DNA from: an uncultured Sulfitobacter sp.
Lineage (GTDB): Bacteria > Pseudomonadota > Alphaproteobacteria > Rhodobacterales > Rhodobacteraceae
Assembly (NCBI RefSeq): GCF_947497275.1
Contig: NZ_CANMFS010000005.1
Coordinates: 186,001-250,000, forward strand
Length of the DNA: 64,000 nucleotides
Reading direction: 5' to 3'
Shown here: positions 56,231 through 64,000 of the stretch, one piece after another
Position numbering within the stretch: position 1 is the stretch's first letter
Layout of the letters: each line of letters opens with the position of its first letter
Translations under genes and position numbers: made by a program
Notes under the pieces: model-generated
Database searches by the model: none
Told to the model about the DNA's origin: nothing
What the model saw: the letters and a program-made list of their open reading frames with translations, nothing else

Positions 56231-56428
56231 ATGAATTATATCCTCGCCATATTGCTCCCGCCCCTCTCAATCCTGCTGACCGGTCGTCCGATCCTCGGCA
56301 TTGTCGTGTTTTTCATCTGGATCCCCGCCCTGCTTCTATCAGGCGGGCTTACGCATCCGATGTTCATCCTGCTCGCCTGGTTTTTGATCTTCACCTCGCG
56401 TGAACGCGCGGCAGCGCGGACCGATTGA
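56231..56428 (+). CDS. Small two-helix membrane protein, Pmp3/YqaE-like
   Basis: The 65-residue product is almost entirely two transmembrane helices (about residues 3-25 and 29-56) with PPLSILLTGRPILGIVVFF resembling the UPF0057/YqaE/Pmp3 family. A CTCC-like site lies just upstream and the start at 56231 places the first helix at the terminus. It may affect membrane potential or stress tolerance as in that family. Confidence 0.65.
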   Translation: MNYILAILLPPLSILLTGRPILGIVVFFIWIPALLLSGGLTHPMFILLAWFLIFTSRERAAARTD

Positions 56429-56503
56429 CATTTCGCCTGGCGACCGCTTGCGCGGAGGGCGCTGACGGCCTAGGACAGCGCAAACGCACAGAAGGACGCT
56501 GTC

Positions 56504-57601
56504 ATGGGTTTCAAAATGGGTATCGTGGGTCTGCCGAACGTCGGCAAATCGACCCTTTTCAATGCGCTCACACGCACGGCTGCGGCGCAGGCGGCGAATT
56601 TCCCGTTTTGCACAATCGAGCCGAATGTGGGCGAGGTTGCCGTACCCGATGCGCGGCTCGACACGTTAGCAGCCATCGCCAAATCCAAAAGCGTCATTCC
56701 GACCCGCATGACCTTTGTCGACATCGCGGGCCTCGTGAAAGGTGCGTCCAAGGGTGAGGGTCTGGGCAACCAGTTTCTTGCCAACATCCGCGAAGTGGAC
56801 GCCATCGCGCATGTCCTGCGCTGTTTCGAGGACGGCGATGTTACCCATGTAGAGGGTCGTGTGGACCCGGTGGCCGATGCAGAGACGATCGACACCGAAT
56901 TGATGCTCGCGGACATCGAGAGCATCGAGAAGCGGCTTCAGAACATCGTGCGCCGTGTCAGGGGCGGCGACAAGGAGGCGGTCCAGCAAGAGCGCCTGAT
57001 GCGGCTCGCGCTCGACGCGCTCGAAGCGGGCAAACCGGCCCGCGTGGTCGAGGTCGACGCGGACGACGCAAAGGCATGGCGGATGCTGCAACTGCTGACC
57101 ACCAAACCGGTTCTTTATGTCTGCAACGTCGGTGAAAGCGATGCGGCCGAAGGCAACGCATTTTCCGCGAAAGTGGCTGACATGGCGGCGGCGCAGGGCA
57201 ACGCACACGTCATCATCTCCGCCCAGATCGAAGAAGAGATCAGCCAGCTCGATCCTGAAGAGGCCGAGATGTTTCTGACCGAGATGGGGCTTGACGAGGC
57301 CGGTCTCGACCGGCTGATCCGTGCGGGATACGAGCTTTTGCATCTCGAGACGTATTTCACCGTTGGCCCCAAGGAAGCCCGTGCCTGGACCATCAAATCA
57401 GGCACTTCGGCGCCCAAGGCCGCCGGCGTGATCCATGGTGATTTCGAAAAAGGGTTCATTCGTGCAGAGACCATTGCATACGACGAGTTCGTGGCGCTTG
57501 GCGGGGAGGGACCGGCCAAAGAGGCAGGCAAGATGCGCGCCGAGGGCAAAGGGTACACGGTGAAGGACGGGGACGTACTTCATTTCCTTTTCAACACCTG
57601 A
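56504..57601 (+). CDS. ychF: Ribosome-binding ATPase YchF
   Basis: The 365-residue OBG-family protein has the P-loop [14 protein letters not shown] near residue 8, [32 protein letters not shown] and a C-terminal TGS domain. It prefers ATP and binds the ribosome. It marks the last intact gene before the decayed prophage. Confidence 0.96.
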   Translation: MGFKMGIVGLPNVGKSTLFNALTRTAAAQAANFPFCTIEPNVGEVAVPDARLDTLAAIAKSKSVIPTRMTFVDIAGLVKGASKGEGLGNQFLANIREVDAIAHVLRCFEDGDVTHVEGRVDPVADAETIDTELMLADIESIEKRLQNIVRRVRGGDKEAVQQERLMRLALDALEAGKPARVVEVDADDAKAWRMLQLLTTKPVLYVCNVGESDAAEGNAFSAKVADMAAAQGNAHVIISAQIEEEISQLDPEEAEMFLTEMGLDEAGLDRLIRAGYELLHLETYFTVGPKEARAWTIKSGTSAPKAAGVIHGDFEKGFIRAETIAYDEFVALGGEGPAKEAGKMRAEGKGYTVKDGDVLHFLFNT

Positions 57602-57619
57602 TCGAGCCACACCACCGTG

Positions 57620-57641
57620 CGCTGTGCCGCGCGGCACAGCG
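57620..57641. repeat. 22-base perfect palindrome downstream of ychF
   Basis: CGCTGTGCCGC and GCGGCACAGCG are contiguous and perfectly complementary. The palindrome lies 19 bases after the ychF stop and 220 bases before the first recognisable phage sequence. It could be a terminator stem without a T run or a junction site. Confidence 0.6.
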
Positions 57642-57859
57642 GCCGTCAGGGGTACACTGATTTTCGATCAGAAGGCGCTGCCCCCCTGACGAGACCCCGG
57701 TTCGAACGGGCACTGCCGAATGCGTTTTCTCGCATGATATTTCCCCAACGGTTGCTTTTCGTGTCATTGTATTTCGCGCATGATCGGCAGGCGCACCCAA
57801 CACGCATCCGTCCGCCAAGCCGGCCCCGAAGCCGGGGCAACATCGGGGATACTGCCGGG

Positions 57860-58285
57860 TTGCCGTCCAAGGCGACCTTGACCGAGAACCGCGAAGCCAT
57901 GCGCCTGCGCACCGGCACCGATGGCAAAACGATCATCGACGCCCCGCCGCGCTACCTGCTGGTGCCCGCCGATCTGGAAACCGAAGCCGAGGAAATGCTT
58001 GCCGCGATCCAGCCCGGCAGCACTGCCGACGTGAACCCCTTTGCGGGCAAGTTGGAACTGCTGGTGGAACCGCGCTTACCGTCGGGCACTTGGTATCTCT
58101 TCGCTGACCCGGCACGTCTGGCCTGTCTTCGCTAAGCTTACATGAGCGGGGCCGAGGGTGTCCAAGTCCAGCGCCGCGAAAGCTGGGATACGCTGGGACT
58201 GTCCTTCCTGGACTTCCTCGACTTTAGCGCGGGCTGGCTCGACTCGCGTGGCGCTCAACGTGTGGCGACTTCCGAGTATATTTGA
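57860..58285 (+). pseudogene. Phage major capsid protein C-terminal fragment with internal stop
   Basis: The frame carries ENREAMRLRTGTDGKTI, PPRYLLVPADLETEAEEML, DVNPFAGKLELLVEPRL and WYLFADPARL, as in the capsid part of Mu gpT-like or protease-capsid fusion proteins. A TAA at 58133-58135 interrupts it; the same frame then continues SGAEGVQVQRRESWDTLG to a TGA at 58283-58285. The N-terminal two thirds are missing. Confidence 0.8.
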
Positions 58286-58497
58286 CGCTTGATCAGCCCA
58301 CGCAACCCCGTGACGCGCTTTTGAAGGCGCGGGCGGTTGGCATGCGACGCTTGCGAGACCTGAACGGCGAAGAAGTCGAATACAAGTCCGACGCCTAAAG
58401 GTCCGCCGCTCTGGCGTCTTTGGAGCGGCATACTGCCGAGCTGGCAGCGCGTCGCACGTCAACAACCCTAAACTTCCGTACCTCGAAAGGACTCTAA
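58282..58497 (+). pseudogene. Phage head-tail joining (gpW-like) protein with internal stop
   Basis: Starting at a TTG overlapping the capsid stop, the frame reads RDALLKARAVGMRRLRDLNG and then EEVEYKSDA. A TAA follows at 58396-58398, and the same frame goes on as ALASLERHTAELAARRT and ends FRTSKGL. The C-terminal TSKG and overall size fit gpW-like joining proteins. One nonsense change inactivates it. Confidence 0.7.
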
Positions 58498-58498
58498 T

Positions 58499-58827
58499 AT
58501 GCGCAACTTCGTGCAACCAGGTGACAACCTGACCGTCACCGCCGAGGCTGCCGCCAACGCTGGCGACGGTGTGAGGCTCGGCGACATCTTCGGTATCGCG
58601 TCCGGTGACGCGGCCATTGGCGATCCCTTGTGATTGTCACGACCGGCTTTTTCGACATGCCCAAAGTCTCGCCCGATGACTTGGCCGTAGGCGACGCAAT
58701 CGATTGGAAGGCTGCCGACTCTGCTGTCATCAGCACGGCCAGCGCCAACCCCAAGATCGGCGTGGTCGTCTCGGCAGTGGGCAACCCGTACAAGTCCGTC
58801 CGCGTCCGCCTTAACGGCACGTTTTGA
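58499..58827 (+). pseudogene. DUF2190-like phage protein with a frameshift
   Basis: The first part reads MRNFVQPGDNLTVTAEAAA and ends early at a TGA (58631-58633). The family sequence resumes in another frame as VTTGFFDMPKVSPDDLAVGDAIDW and ends VRVRLNGTF. A one-base deletion in the CCC at 58625-58627 explains the break. DUF2190 proteins are capsid-associated. Confidence 0.75.
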
Positions 58828-58945
58828 ACCTTGAGGCCGGATGAATGGGATCACCCGGCCACGCAAGCGCGGGGGCTGACCACCTCGTGTAATTTAGTGC
58901 CGCGCGGCATCTCTCCACGCAATGCGCCTGTCACGGTAAAAACTA

Positions 58946-59125
58946 ATGGAGACACTCGAACGCCTTAAAGCTGCGCGTGAAAAGGTTGCGCACATGATGT
59001 ATGATAATCCGGTCTATGTGCCGATCTTTCAGCGCATAGACGCAGACATTGCCGAGTTGGAAGCCATCGCCGCCAACGATGTGGTGGCCCGAGCACGGGC
59101 CATCATTCAAAGCGCAAAACGCTGA
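58946..59125 (+). CDS. Small protein of 59 residues, prophage-associated
   Basis: The ORF starts METLERLKAAREKVAHMMYD and reads on NPVYVPIFQRIDADIAELEA to a natural stop. It is predicted to be helical throughout. Unlike its neighbours it has no interruption. I recall similar short proteins near integrases in roseobacter genomes, but no function is known. Its 3' end overlaps the integrase remnant on the other strand by 19 bases. Confidence 0.6.
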   Translation: METLERLKAAREKVAHMMYDNPVYVPIFQRIDADIAELEAIAANDVVARARAIIQSAKR

Positions 59126-59960
59126 AGCAACTTCTGTACATTGGCGAGGGAACCCCCGTCGCCATACCGCTCTCGGCCAAGGGCGTGCCTAACAGGTCAC
59201 GCCTAATCCGTTCATCAATTCCGCTGCCAACATCCGGTCTTCAAAGCTATGCCTCAAACCGTAAAGAGAGTGTTCTGGCGTCTCCAAAAGCCCATTTGCC
59301 CCGAGATACTTATTCACCGTACCCGAGAGGGTGGCGGAGCTGTTGAGGTATTGGGGGAAGCCGTCGGGATTTTGTACCACTGCTTTCAGGCTCACTCCGG
59401 TAAAAGGGATGACTCGCCGGGCGTTTTGGCTCTCTATTTGCCGACCAACCGGCTCGATCGAGATATCCGGTACGGCGGCCCGAAGCCGTATCTGGTCGCG
59501 TGTGAGGGCAGCCAGCTCGCTTGGCCCCGCTCCGGTGTTGACCATCGTCAACACGACACTGGGAGCCTCATTGTTGAGCCCATCCAGCGCACCAGCAGCC
59601 AAGAGTAAGCGCCGCAGCTTCGCGCAAGCCGGGCTCGCCGTCTTTACCAACTACGGCTTCCATGCGTTCCACGAAATCCATGCGGGGCAGCTCGGCCACG
59701 CGCTCTACGGGCAGATAACGGAATCCGCGCACAGCGGCTAGATTCTTGGCGGCTTCAAATCTCTTTTCGGCGTCGCTGGTGTCTCCGGCAAGCCGGGCTT
59801 CCCAGCCTTCGAGAATGTGCTGCCAAGCTGCGTGTGCCTTCTCTTTGGCGACGCTAAAGGAATCAGCATGCAGGCTGACCCATACGCTCCTGCGCTCTTC
59901 CACGTTCTGATACCGACGCGGCACGCGCTTTTTCAAATAATAGTTATTGCCGCGCTTCAT
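59107..59960 (-). pseudogene. Tyrosine recombinase (integrase), deleted and frameshifted
   Basis: The N-terminal part starts MKRGNNYYLKKRVPRRYQN. It jumps frame near 59,600 to the catalytic domain LAAGALDGLNNEAPSVVL, skipping the core-binding domain of about 200 residues. The catalytic Arg of TGARPSEL is Gly here (TGAGPSEL), while LYGLRHSFEDR keeps the His and Arg. Two more shifts near 59,200 lead through GIDERIRRDLLG to HALGRERYGDGG and the natural end at 59107. The enzyme must be inactive. Confidence 0.85.
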
Positions 59961-60115
59961 TATGGTCGCGGTCGATCGGCGGAAAAGAGCTTGTGCGGCA
60001 GAATTTGCGGCGAAATGTGTTGCAAAACGGGGCAAATTAGCGGAGCGGAGATGAGTCGTGGATTATTAACTGATCGTTTTCATTTGATAAAACTCCAAAC
60101 CGTAGTCGGTTTTGG

Positions 60116-60203
60116 TGGCGGAGACGAAGGGATTCGAACCCTCGAACGCTTGCACGTTACTCCCTTAGCAGGGGAGCGCCTTCGACCACTCGGCCACGTC
60201 TCC
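60116..60203 (-). tRNA. tRNA-Ser (GCT)
   Basis: On the minus strand the gene starts GGAGACGTGGCCGAGTGG and has the long variable arm of class II tRNAs, the T arm GGTTCGAATCC and the encoded CCA end. The anticodon loop is CTGCTAA with anticodon GCT, reading AGC and AGU. The 3' end borders the prophage remnant, so it is the probable integration site. Confidence 0.93.
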
Positions 60204-60849
60204 ACCGACGCGTATAGCCGCGCAAATACCTATATTACAAGGCGGTTTTTCAGCTTTTTTCAACTTCGTCGGTGTGGCCAACGTAGGCAGGAGACGGCAG
60301 GAAACAAGAGTTTTCGACACCGGGTTTGGGTAAGATCTGGTCAATTTGAACAGCGTTTTTCCATGAGAATAAGGGCCATGGTGCGAGATTCCGGATCGAT
60401 AGTGTCGCGGATCAGAGTTACCCTTCTCGAAGTCTTCGCATCACCGATCCAATACAAGTGTTGCGAAGTTTAGATCAGTCAAACTATCAACAGTGTCACA
60501 GCAGTTCGAACCGGTGGTGCATTATAAGGGAGCGAAGCCAGGCGATAGAATCGGAGATACCCGGCGTGCGCTCTGCAGTCGCCGGTAATGAGTTGGGTTA
60601 TCAAAGCCCCGTTGCAGCATGGGTTCAGCGAACCGCTCCAACCACTCAGAGAGCAGCTGCGAACAGACCCGCAGACGGTTTGAACTGGGCCGGATCTGAA
60701 GGTACCGCGTACGGTGCGCTTGCCTGAACCAAAGAGAAGCGCTGGGAAGCTCGGACCCGCAAACCATCCCCGAGAATGCAGGAGCATTAACTGACCGCTC
60801 ACCGCGCATCGCCGCTTGCGCAGACCGGTAATTCGATTATTCTGGAAGT
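60204..60849. other. 646-base gap between tRNA-Ser and the arsenic operon; no gene recognised
   Basis: Short frames of up to 130 codons occur on both strands, but none has a known domain or consistent coding pattern. A segment reading EPLQPLREQLRTDPQTV before a stop near 60,680 hints at a degraded gene. The last part must hold the ars promoter; AATTCGATTATTCTGGAA just before the start resembles ArsR operators loosely. Confidence 0.35.
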
Positions 60850-61695
60850 ATGGAAAAACAGATTCCCTCACGCCTTTCTACCTTGGGACATCCGCAACGG
60901 CTGGCCATCTTCCGGCTTTTGATGCGGCGTTATCCCGAAAAGGTTGCGGCAGGGGAGATGATCGCCGCTCTTGCAATTAAGCCATCCACACTATCAGCCT
61001 ATCTCGCGGCGTTGATGCGTTCGGGGCTGGTGACGCAAGAGCGCACGGGTACGTCCTTGCGTTACTGTATTGCGATGGCGGAGGTTCGGCGCACCTTCGA
61101 TTACCTGTTCCTCGATTGCTGCCGAGGGCGGGCGGATCTGTGCTCGCCGGGCTATCCGCTGACAGCCCCGGGGGTCGGCCCCATGCCCGAGCGCAAACGC
61201 AACGTCCTTTTCATCTGCACCGGCAACTCCGCGCGCTCGATCTTTGCGGAAGCGATCCTGCGGCAGGAGGCTGGCGATCGGTTCGAGGTGTTCTCGGCCG
61301 GCAGCGACCCTCGACGGGGTGTGAACCCGTTCGCGCGCGAGGTGCTTGAGCGCAAGGGCCATGACGTTACGGCGCTTCGGCCCAAAAGTGTGACCGAGAT
61401 GCAGGGACCGGACGCGCCAAGGTTTGATTTCGTATTCACTGTTTGCAGTAAGGCGGCCAACCAAGAATGCCCGGCGTGGATCGGTCAACCCGTGAGCGCG
61501 CATTGGGGCATTCCCGATCCCGCAGCCGCACAGGGGACACGGACCGACAAGAGCCGCGCGTTCGAAGCTGCTTATGACGCGGTCGCCGACCGTGTGCTGG
61601 CGTTTGCCATCTTACCTTTCCCCGCGCTCGACCGGGTTTCGCTGCAAGATGCAGTGGATGCGATCGGGCGCTTGAACTCTGGAGATTTCGTATGA
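60850..61695 (+). CDS. ArsR-ArsC fusion: arsenic repressor joined to LMW-phosphatase-type arsenate reductase
   Basis: The 281-residue protein has an ArsR-type winged helix (residues 1-85) with Cys90, Cys91 and Cys97 in [10 protein letters not shown] as likely As(III) sensors. From about residue 117 an LMW-PTPase arsenate reductase domain follows, with the P-loop CTGNSARS (Cys123) and HWGIPDPAA near residue 217. It is a natural fusion, since the frame is open throughout. It should repress the operon and reduce arsenate or bind arsenical. The end overlaps the GAPDH start by four bases. Confidence 0.88.
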   Translation: MEKQIPSRLSTLGHPQRLAIFRLLMRRYPEKVAAGEMIAALAIKPSTLSAYLAALMRSGLVTQERTGTSLRYCIAMAEVRRTFDYLFLDCCRGRADLCSPGYPLTAPGVGPMPERKRNVLFICTGNSARSIFAEAILRQEAGDRFEVFSAGSDPRRGVNPFAREVLERKGHDVTALRPKSVTEMQGPDAPRFDFVFTVCSKAANQECPAWIGQPVSAHWGIPDPAAAQGTRTDKSRAFEAAYDAVADRVLAFAILPFPALDRVSLQDAVDAIGRLNSGDFV

Positions 61696-62690
61696 CCGTC
61701 TATGCGTTGAATGGCCTCGGCCGCATCGGAAAACTGGCGCTCAGGCAGTTGCTGGAGCGGGGCGCACAGATCGCCTGGATCAATGATACGGTCGGTGATC
61801 CCGAAATGCACGCTCATCTGCTGGAATTCGATACCGTGCACGGCCGTTGGGACACCACATTCGCCCATGACGGGCAAAGTGTGACTGTCGGCGGGACCCG
61901 GTTACCCTTCACCGGCACGCGGGATCTCGCGGCGCTGCCGCTGAATGGTGTCGACGTGGTGATTGACTGCACCGGTGCCTTCAAGACCGAGGCCAAGCTT
62001 GCGCCCTATTTCGACGCAGGTGTGAAAAAGGTTGTCGCCTCCGCCCCGGTCAAGGACGGGAATGCCGCAAACATCGTCTATGGCGTGAACGATGACATTT
62101 ACGACCCGGCACGGCACCGGATCGTCACGGCGGCGTCCTGCACGACGAACTGTCTCGCGCCGGTGGTCAAGGTGATCCATGAGGCCATGGGCATCCGGCA
62201 CGGCTCAATCACGACGATCCATGATGTGACGAACACTCAGACGATTGTGGACAGGCCCGCCAAGGACTTGCGGCGGGCCCGGTCTGCGCTCAATTCGCTG
62301 ATCCCGACTACGACGGGCAGCGCCACGGCGATCACCCTGATCTATCCCGAACTCAAGGGCAGGTTGAACGGCCATGCCGTGCGCGTTCCGTTGTTGAATG
62401 CGTCGCTTACCGATTGTGTGTTTGAGGTCGAACGGGAAACAACGGCGGAAGAGGTGAATGCGCTGTTCAAGGCGGCGGCGGATGGGCCGTTGAAGGGGAT
62501 CCTCGGCTACGAGGAGCGCCCGCTCGTTTCTGCCGATTATACCAACGACACCCGGTCGAGCATTGTCGACGCCCCCTGCACCATGGTGGTGAACGACACC
62601 CAGGTGAAAATCTATGCTTGGTACGACAATGAGATGGGCTATGCGCATCGTCTCGTGGATGTGGCATTGATGGTGGGAGAGGCACTTTGA
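61692..62690 (+). CDS. ArsJ-associated glyceraldehyde-3-phosphate dehydrogenase
   Basis: The 332-residue GAPDH-fold enzyme has [14 protein letters not shown] at the N terminus, the catalytic Cys in [15 protein letters not shown] near residue 150 and [14 protein letters not shown] at the end. In ars operons with arsJ this enzyme links arsenate to glyceraldehyde 3-phosphate, giving 1-arseno-3-phosphoglycerate. The order ArsRC-GAPDH-ArsJ with overlaps at both ends supports this role. Confidence 0.93.
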   Translation: MTVYALNGLGRIGKLALRQLLERGAQIAWINDTVGDPEMHAHLLEFDTVHGRWDTTFAHDGQSVTVGGTRLPFTGTRDLAALPLNGVDVVIDCTGAFKTEAKLAPYFDAGVKKVVASAPVKDGNAANIVYGVNDDIYDPARHRIVTAASCTTNCLAPVVKVIHEAMGIRHGSITTIHDVTNTQTIVDRPAKDLRRARSALNSLIPTTTGSATAITLIYPELKGRLNGHAVRVPLLNASLTDCVFEVERETTAEEVNALFKAAADGPLKGILGYEERPLVSADYTNDTRSSIVDAPCTMVVNDTQVKIYAWYDNEMGYAHRLVDVALMVGEAL

Positions 62691-63952
62691 ACGCGCCCTC
62701 GCGGCCCGAGGGCTTGTCGGCCTATATTGCCGTGACCGCTGCCTATTGGGCGTTCATGCTAACCGACGGGGCGCTGCGGATGCTGGTCCTGCTGCATTTC
62801 CACACGCTGGGCTTCACACCGGTGCAACTGGCCTGGCTCTTCGTATTCTACGAAATTGCGGGCATCATCACCAACCTCTCGGCGGGCTGGATCGCGGCCC
62901 GCTTTGGGTTGGTTTCCACACTTTATGCCGGACTGGCGCTTCAGGTTGTGGCGCTGATGGCATTGGCGCAGCTCGATCCGGCTTGGGCGATCGGTTTGTC
63001 AGTCGCCTACGTGATGATTGTCCAAGGGGCGTCCGGCGTCGCGAAGGATCTGGCCAAGATGTCGTCGAAGTCCGCCGTAAAGCTGCTTGCGCCGATCGGG
63101 CAGGGCGGTCTTTTCCGTTGGGTTGCTGTGCTGACGGGGTCCAAGAACGCGGTGAAGGGGGTGGGCTTCTTGCTTGGGGCCGCTCTGCTGGCGGGGGTCG
63201 GCTTTGTCGGGGCGCTGCTGGTGCTGGCGGCGGTGCTGGCCATCATACTCCTGGCGGTTCTGCTGGCCATGCCGCCGGGTCTGCCCAGGGGGCGCAAGGG
63301 CGCGAGGTTCTCCGAGGTTTTCTCCAAATCGGTCAATGTGAACTGGCTCAGCATCGCGCGCGTCTTTCTGTTCGGGGCGCGTGACATCTGGTTTGTCGTG
63401 GGTATTCCGATTTATTTCTACGCCGTTCTGTCGGACGGCAGCGAGGCCGGCAACCGCGCCACTTTCTTCATGATCGGCAGCTTCATGGCGATCTGGACCA
63501 TCCTGTATGGCGCCGTTCAGGCCGCGGCACCGGCATTTCTGCGGGCGTCGACCCGACCGGAGGCGGATCTGGTCGCCGCCGCGAACAGGTGGGCATGGCT
63601 GTTGTTCGCCGTGCCTGCCGCTTTGGCGGTAGCAGCATGGGCGGCATCTGGACCTCAGCCTTGGTTGACGGTTACGCTCGTCGTCGGGCTTTTGGTCTTC
63701 GGCGCTGTCTTCGCGGTCAACTCGGCGCTCCATTCCTATCTTATTCTGGCGTTTACAAGGGCCGAGCGGGTGACCATGGACGTCGGGTTCTACTACATGG
63801 CGAACGCCGCCGGGCGGCTTGCCGGTACGGTTCTGTCCGGGCTGACGTATCAAAGCGGCGGTTTGCCTTTGATGCTTGGTACAGCGGCAGTGATGGTCGG
63901 GCTTTCCGCTGGCGCGGCGGGGCAGCTGCGCCCGCAAGAGACCCCTGCATGA
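62687..63952 (+). CDS. arsJ: ArsJ organoarsenical efflux MFS permease
   Basis: The 421-residue MFS protein has about twelve hydrophobic segments and starts with a TTG at 62687 overlapping the GAPDH stop (TTGA). In this operon context ArsJ exports 1-arseno-3-phosphoglycerate, which then breaks down outside to arsenate. The segment [20 protein letters not shown] near residue 110 is typical of ArsJ. The next ORF overlaps it. Confidence 0.9.
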   Translation: MNAPSRPEGLSAYIAVTAAYWAFMLTDGALRMLVLLHFHTLGFTPVQLAWLFVFYEIAGIITNLSAGWIAARFGLVSTLYAGLALQVVALMALAQLDPAWAIGLSVAYVMIVQGASGVAKDLAKMSSKSAVKLLAPIGQGGLFRWVAVLTGSKNAVKGVGFLLGAALLAGVGFVGALLVLAAVLAIILLAVLLAMPPGLPRGRKGARFSEVFSKSVNVNWLSIARVFLFGARDIWFVVGIPIYFYAVLSDGSEAGNRATFFMIGSFMAIWTILYGAVQAAAPAFLRASTRPEADLVAAANRWAWLLFAVPAALAVAAWAASGPQPWLTVTLVVGLLVFGAVFAVNSALHSYLILAFTRAERVTMDVGFYYMANAAGRLAGTVLSGLTYQSGGLPLMLGTAAVMVGLSAGAAGQLRPQETPA

Positions 63953-64000
63953 GGGTCTGGCAACACCATGCCGCAGATCAACCAGTTCTTGCCATGATCG
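63949..64000 (+). CDS. Start of a further ORF in the arsenic operon, cut by the window edge
   Basis: An ATG at 63949 overlaps the arsJ stop (ATGA) and the frame [17 protein letters not shown] stays open to the end of the window. The overlap follows the pattern of the operon, so a fourth gene is likely. Too little sequence is present to identify it. Confidence 0.5.
   Translation, partial: MRVWQHHAADQPVLAMI

Larger units (their letters stand above)
57860..60115. mobile_element. Decayed prophage remnant next to tRNA-Ser(GCT)
   Basis: The segment contains three consecutive phage head genes, each with an inactivating change, a small ORF, and a deleted tyrosine integrase that faces the tRNA. Integrase adjacent to the 3' end of a tRNA gene is the classic tRNA-integrated layout. 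The left end is not defined: no copy of the tRNA 3' end was found near ychF. Most of the phage genome has been lost. Confidence 0.75.

Noticed and set aside
57690-57725. A GGTTCGAACGG-like sequence as a possible attL copy of the tRNA-Ser end
   Set aside because: Only the generic T-loop core matches; flanking bases differ from the tRNA 3' end at 60116-60150.
60458-60871. Open frames on both strands between tRNA-Ser and the ars operon
   Set aside because: They lack any known domain, overlap each other antisense, and have no supported start.

Overview
The window reads as chromosomal DNA of a marine Rhodobacterales (Roseobacter-clade) alphaproteobacterium. The reasons are high GC with dense short-spaced or overlapping genes, the irr / fabA-fabB-fabI arrangement, the lnt-metK-trmB, aroA-cmk-rpsA-ihfB-lapA-trpF-trpB and pth-rplY neighbourhoods, a SAM/SAH-type riboswitch in front of metK (a class known almost only from Rhodobacterales), and a C-terminal RTX module of the kind common in roseobacters. 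The species cannot be named from the sequence alone.

Layout. 0-9 kb: small conserved genes (DUF1330, DUF952), an exported 5'-nucleotidase, an SRAP protein, a ligand-less cupredoxin-like protein, a LysR regulator divergent from glutaryl-CoA dehydrogenase, an MFS exporter and an Old Yellow Enzyme. 9-16.6 kb: a leftward catabolic cluster (haloacid dehalogenase, alpha/beta hydrolase, PLP dehydratase, pcaD, pcaB, an unassigned gap, Zn-alcohol dehydrogenase, enolase-superfamily enzyme). 16.8-20 kb: an FKBP isomerase, then a more AT-rich island with a stand-alone soxCD-like sulfite dehydrogenase. 20-26.6 kb: irr with a coupled phytanoyl-CoA-dioxygenase-family gene, fabA-fabB-fabI, kdsA and an rRNA methyltransferase. 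26.9-28.5 kb: a large BspA-repeat/RTX secreted protein split by two compensating frameshifts. 28.5-41 kb: housekeeping genes (miaB, phoH, ybeY, corC, lnt, metK, trmB, aroA, cmk), with two adjacent envelope proteins at 31-32 kb that share an undescribed short motif. 41-43.5 kb: an insertion between cmk and rpsA holding a glycosyltransferase-like gene, a rhodanese and a dead arsR/permease pair. 43.7-57.6 kb: rpsA-ihfB-lapA-trpF-trpB, DUF genes, pth-rplY, sulfotransferase, lldD, trpA and ychF. 57.6-60.1 kb: a decayed prophage beside tRNA-Ser(GCT). 60.8-64 kb: an arsenic operon (ArsR-ArsC fusion, GAPDH, ArsJ) running off the right edge.

Functional themes. The intact arsenic operon encodes the known route in which arsenate is linked to glyceraldehyde 3-phosphate and the product is exported by ArsJ; a second arsenic/permease locus 18 kb away is dead. 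Iron-responsive control (Irr) sits against unsaturated fatty-acid synthesis. Translation and envelope housekeeping genes dominate the centre. No complete new defence or biosynthetic system is visible. The strongest unexplained signals are the shared motif in the OmpA/lipoprotein pair, the doubly frameshifted BspA-RTX gene, the stand-alone soxCD pair with a short single-haem SoxD, and the pca cluster that lacks its ring-cleavage genes here.
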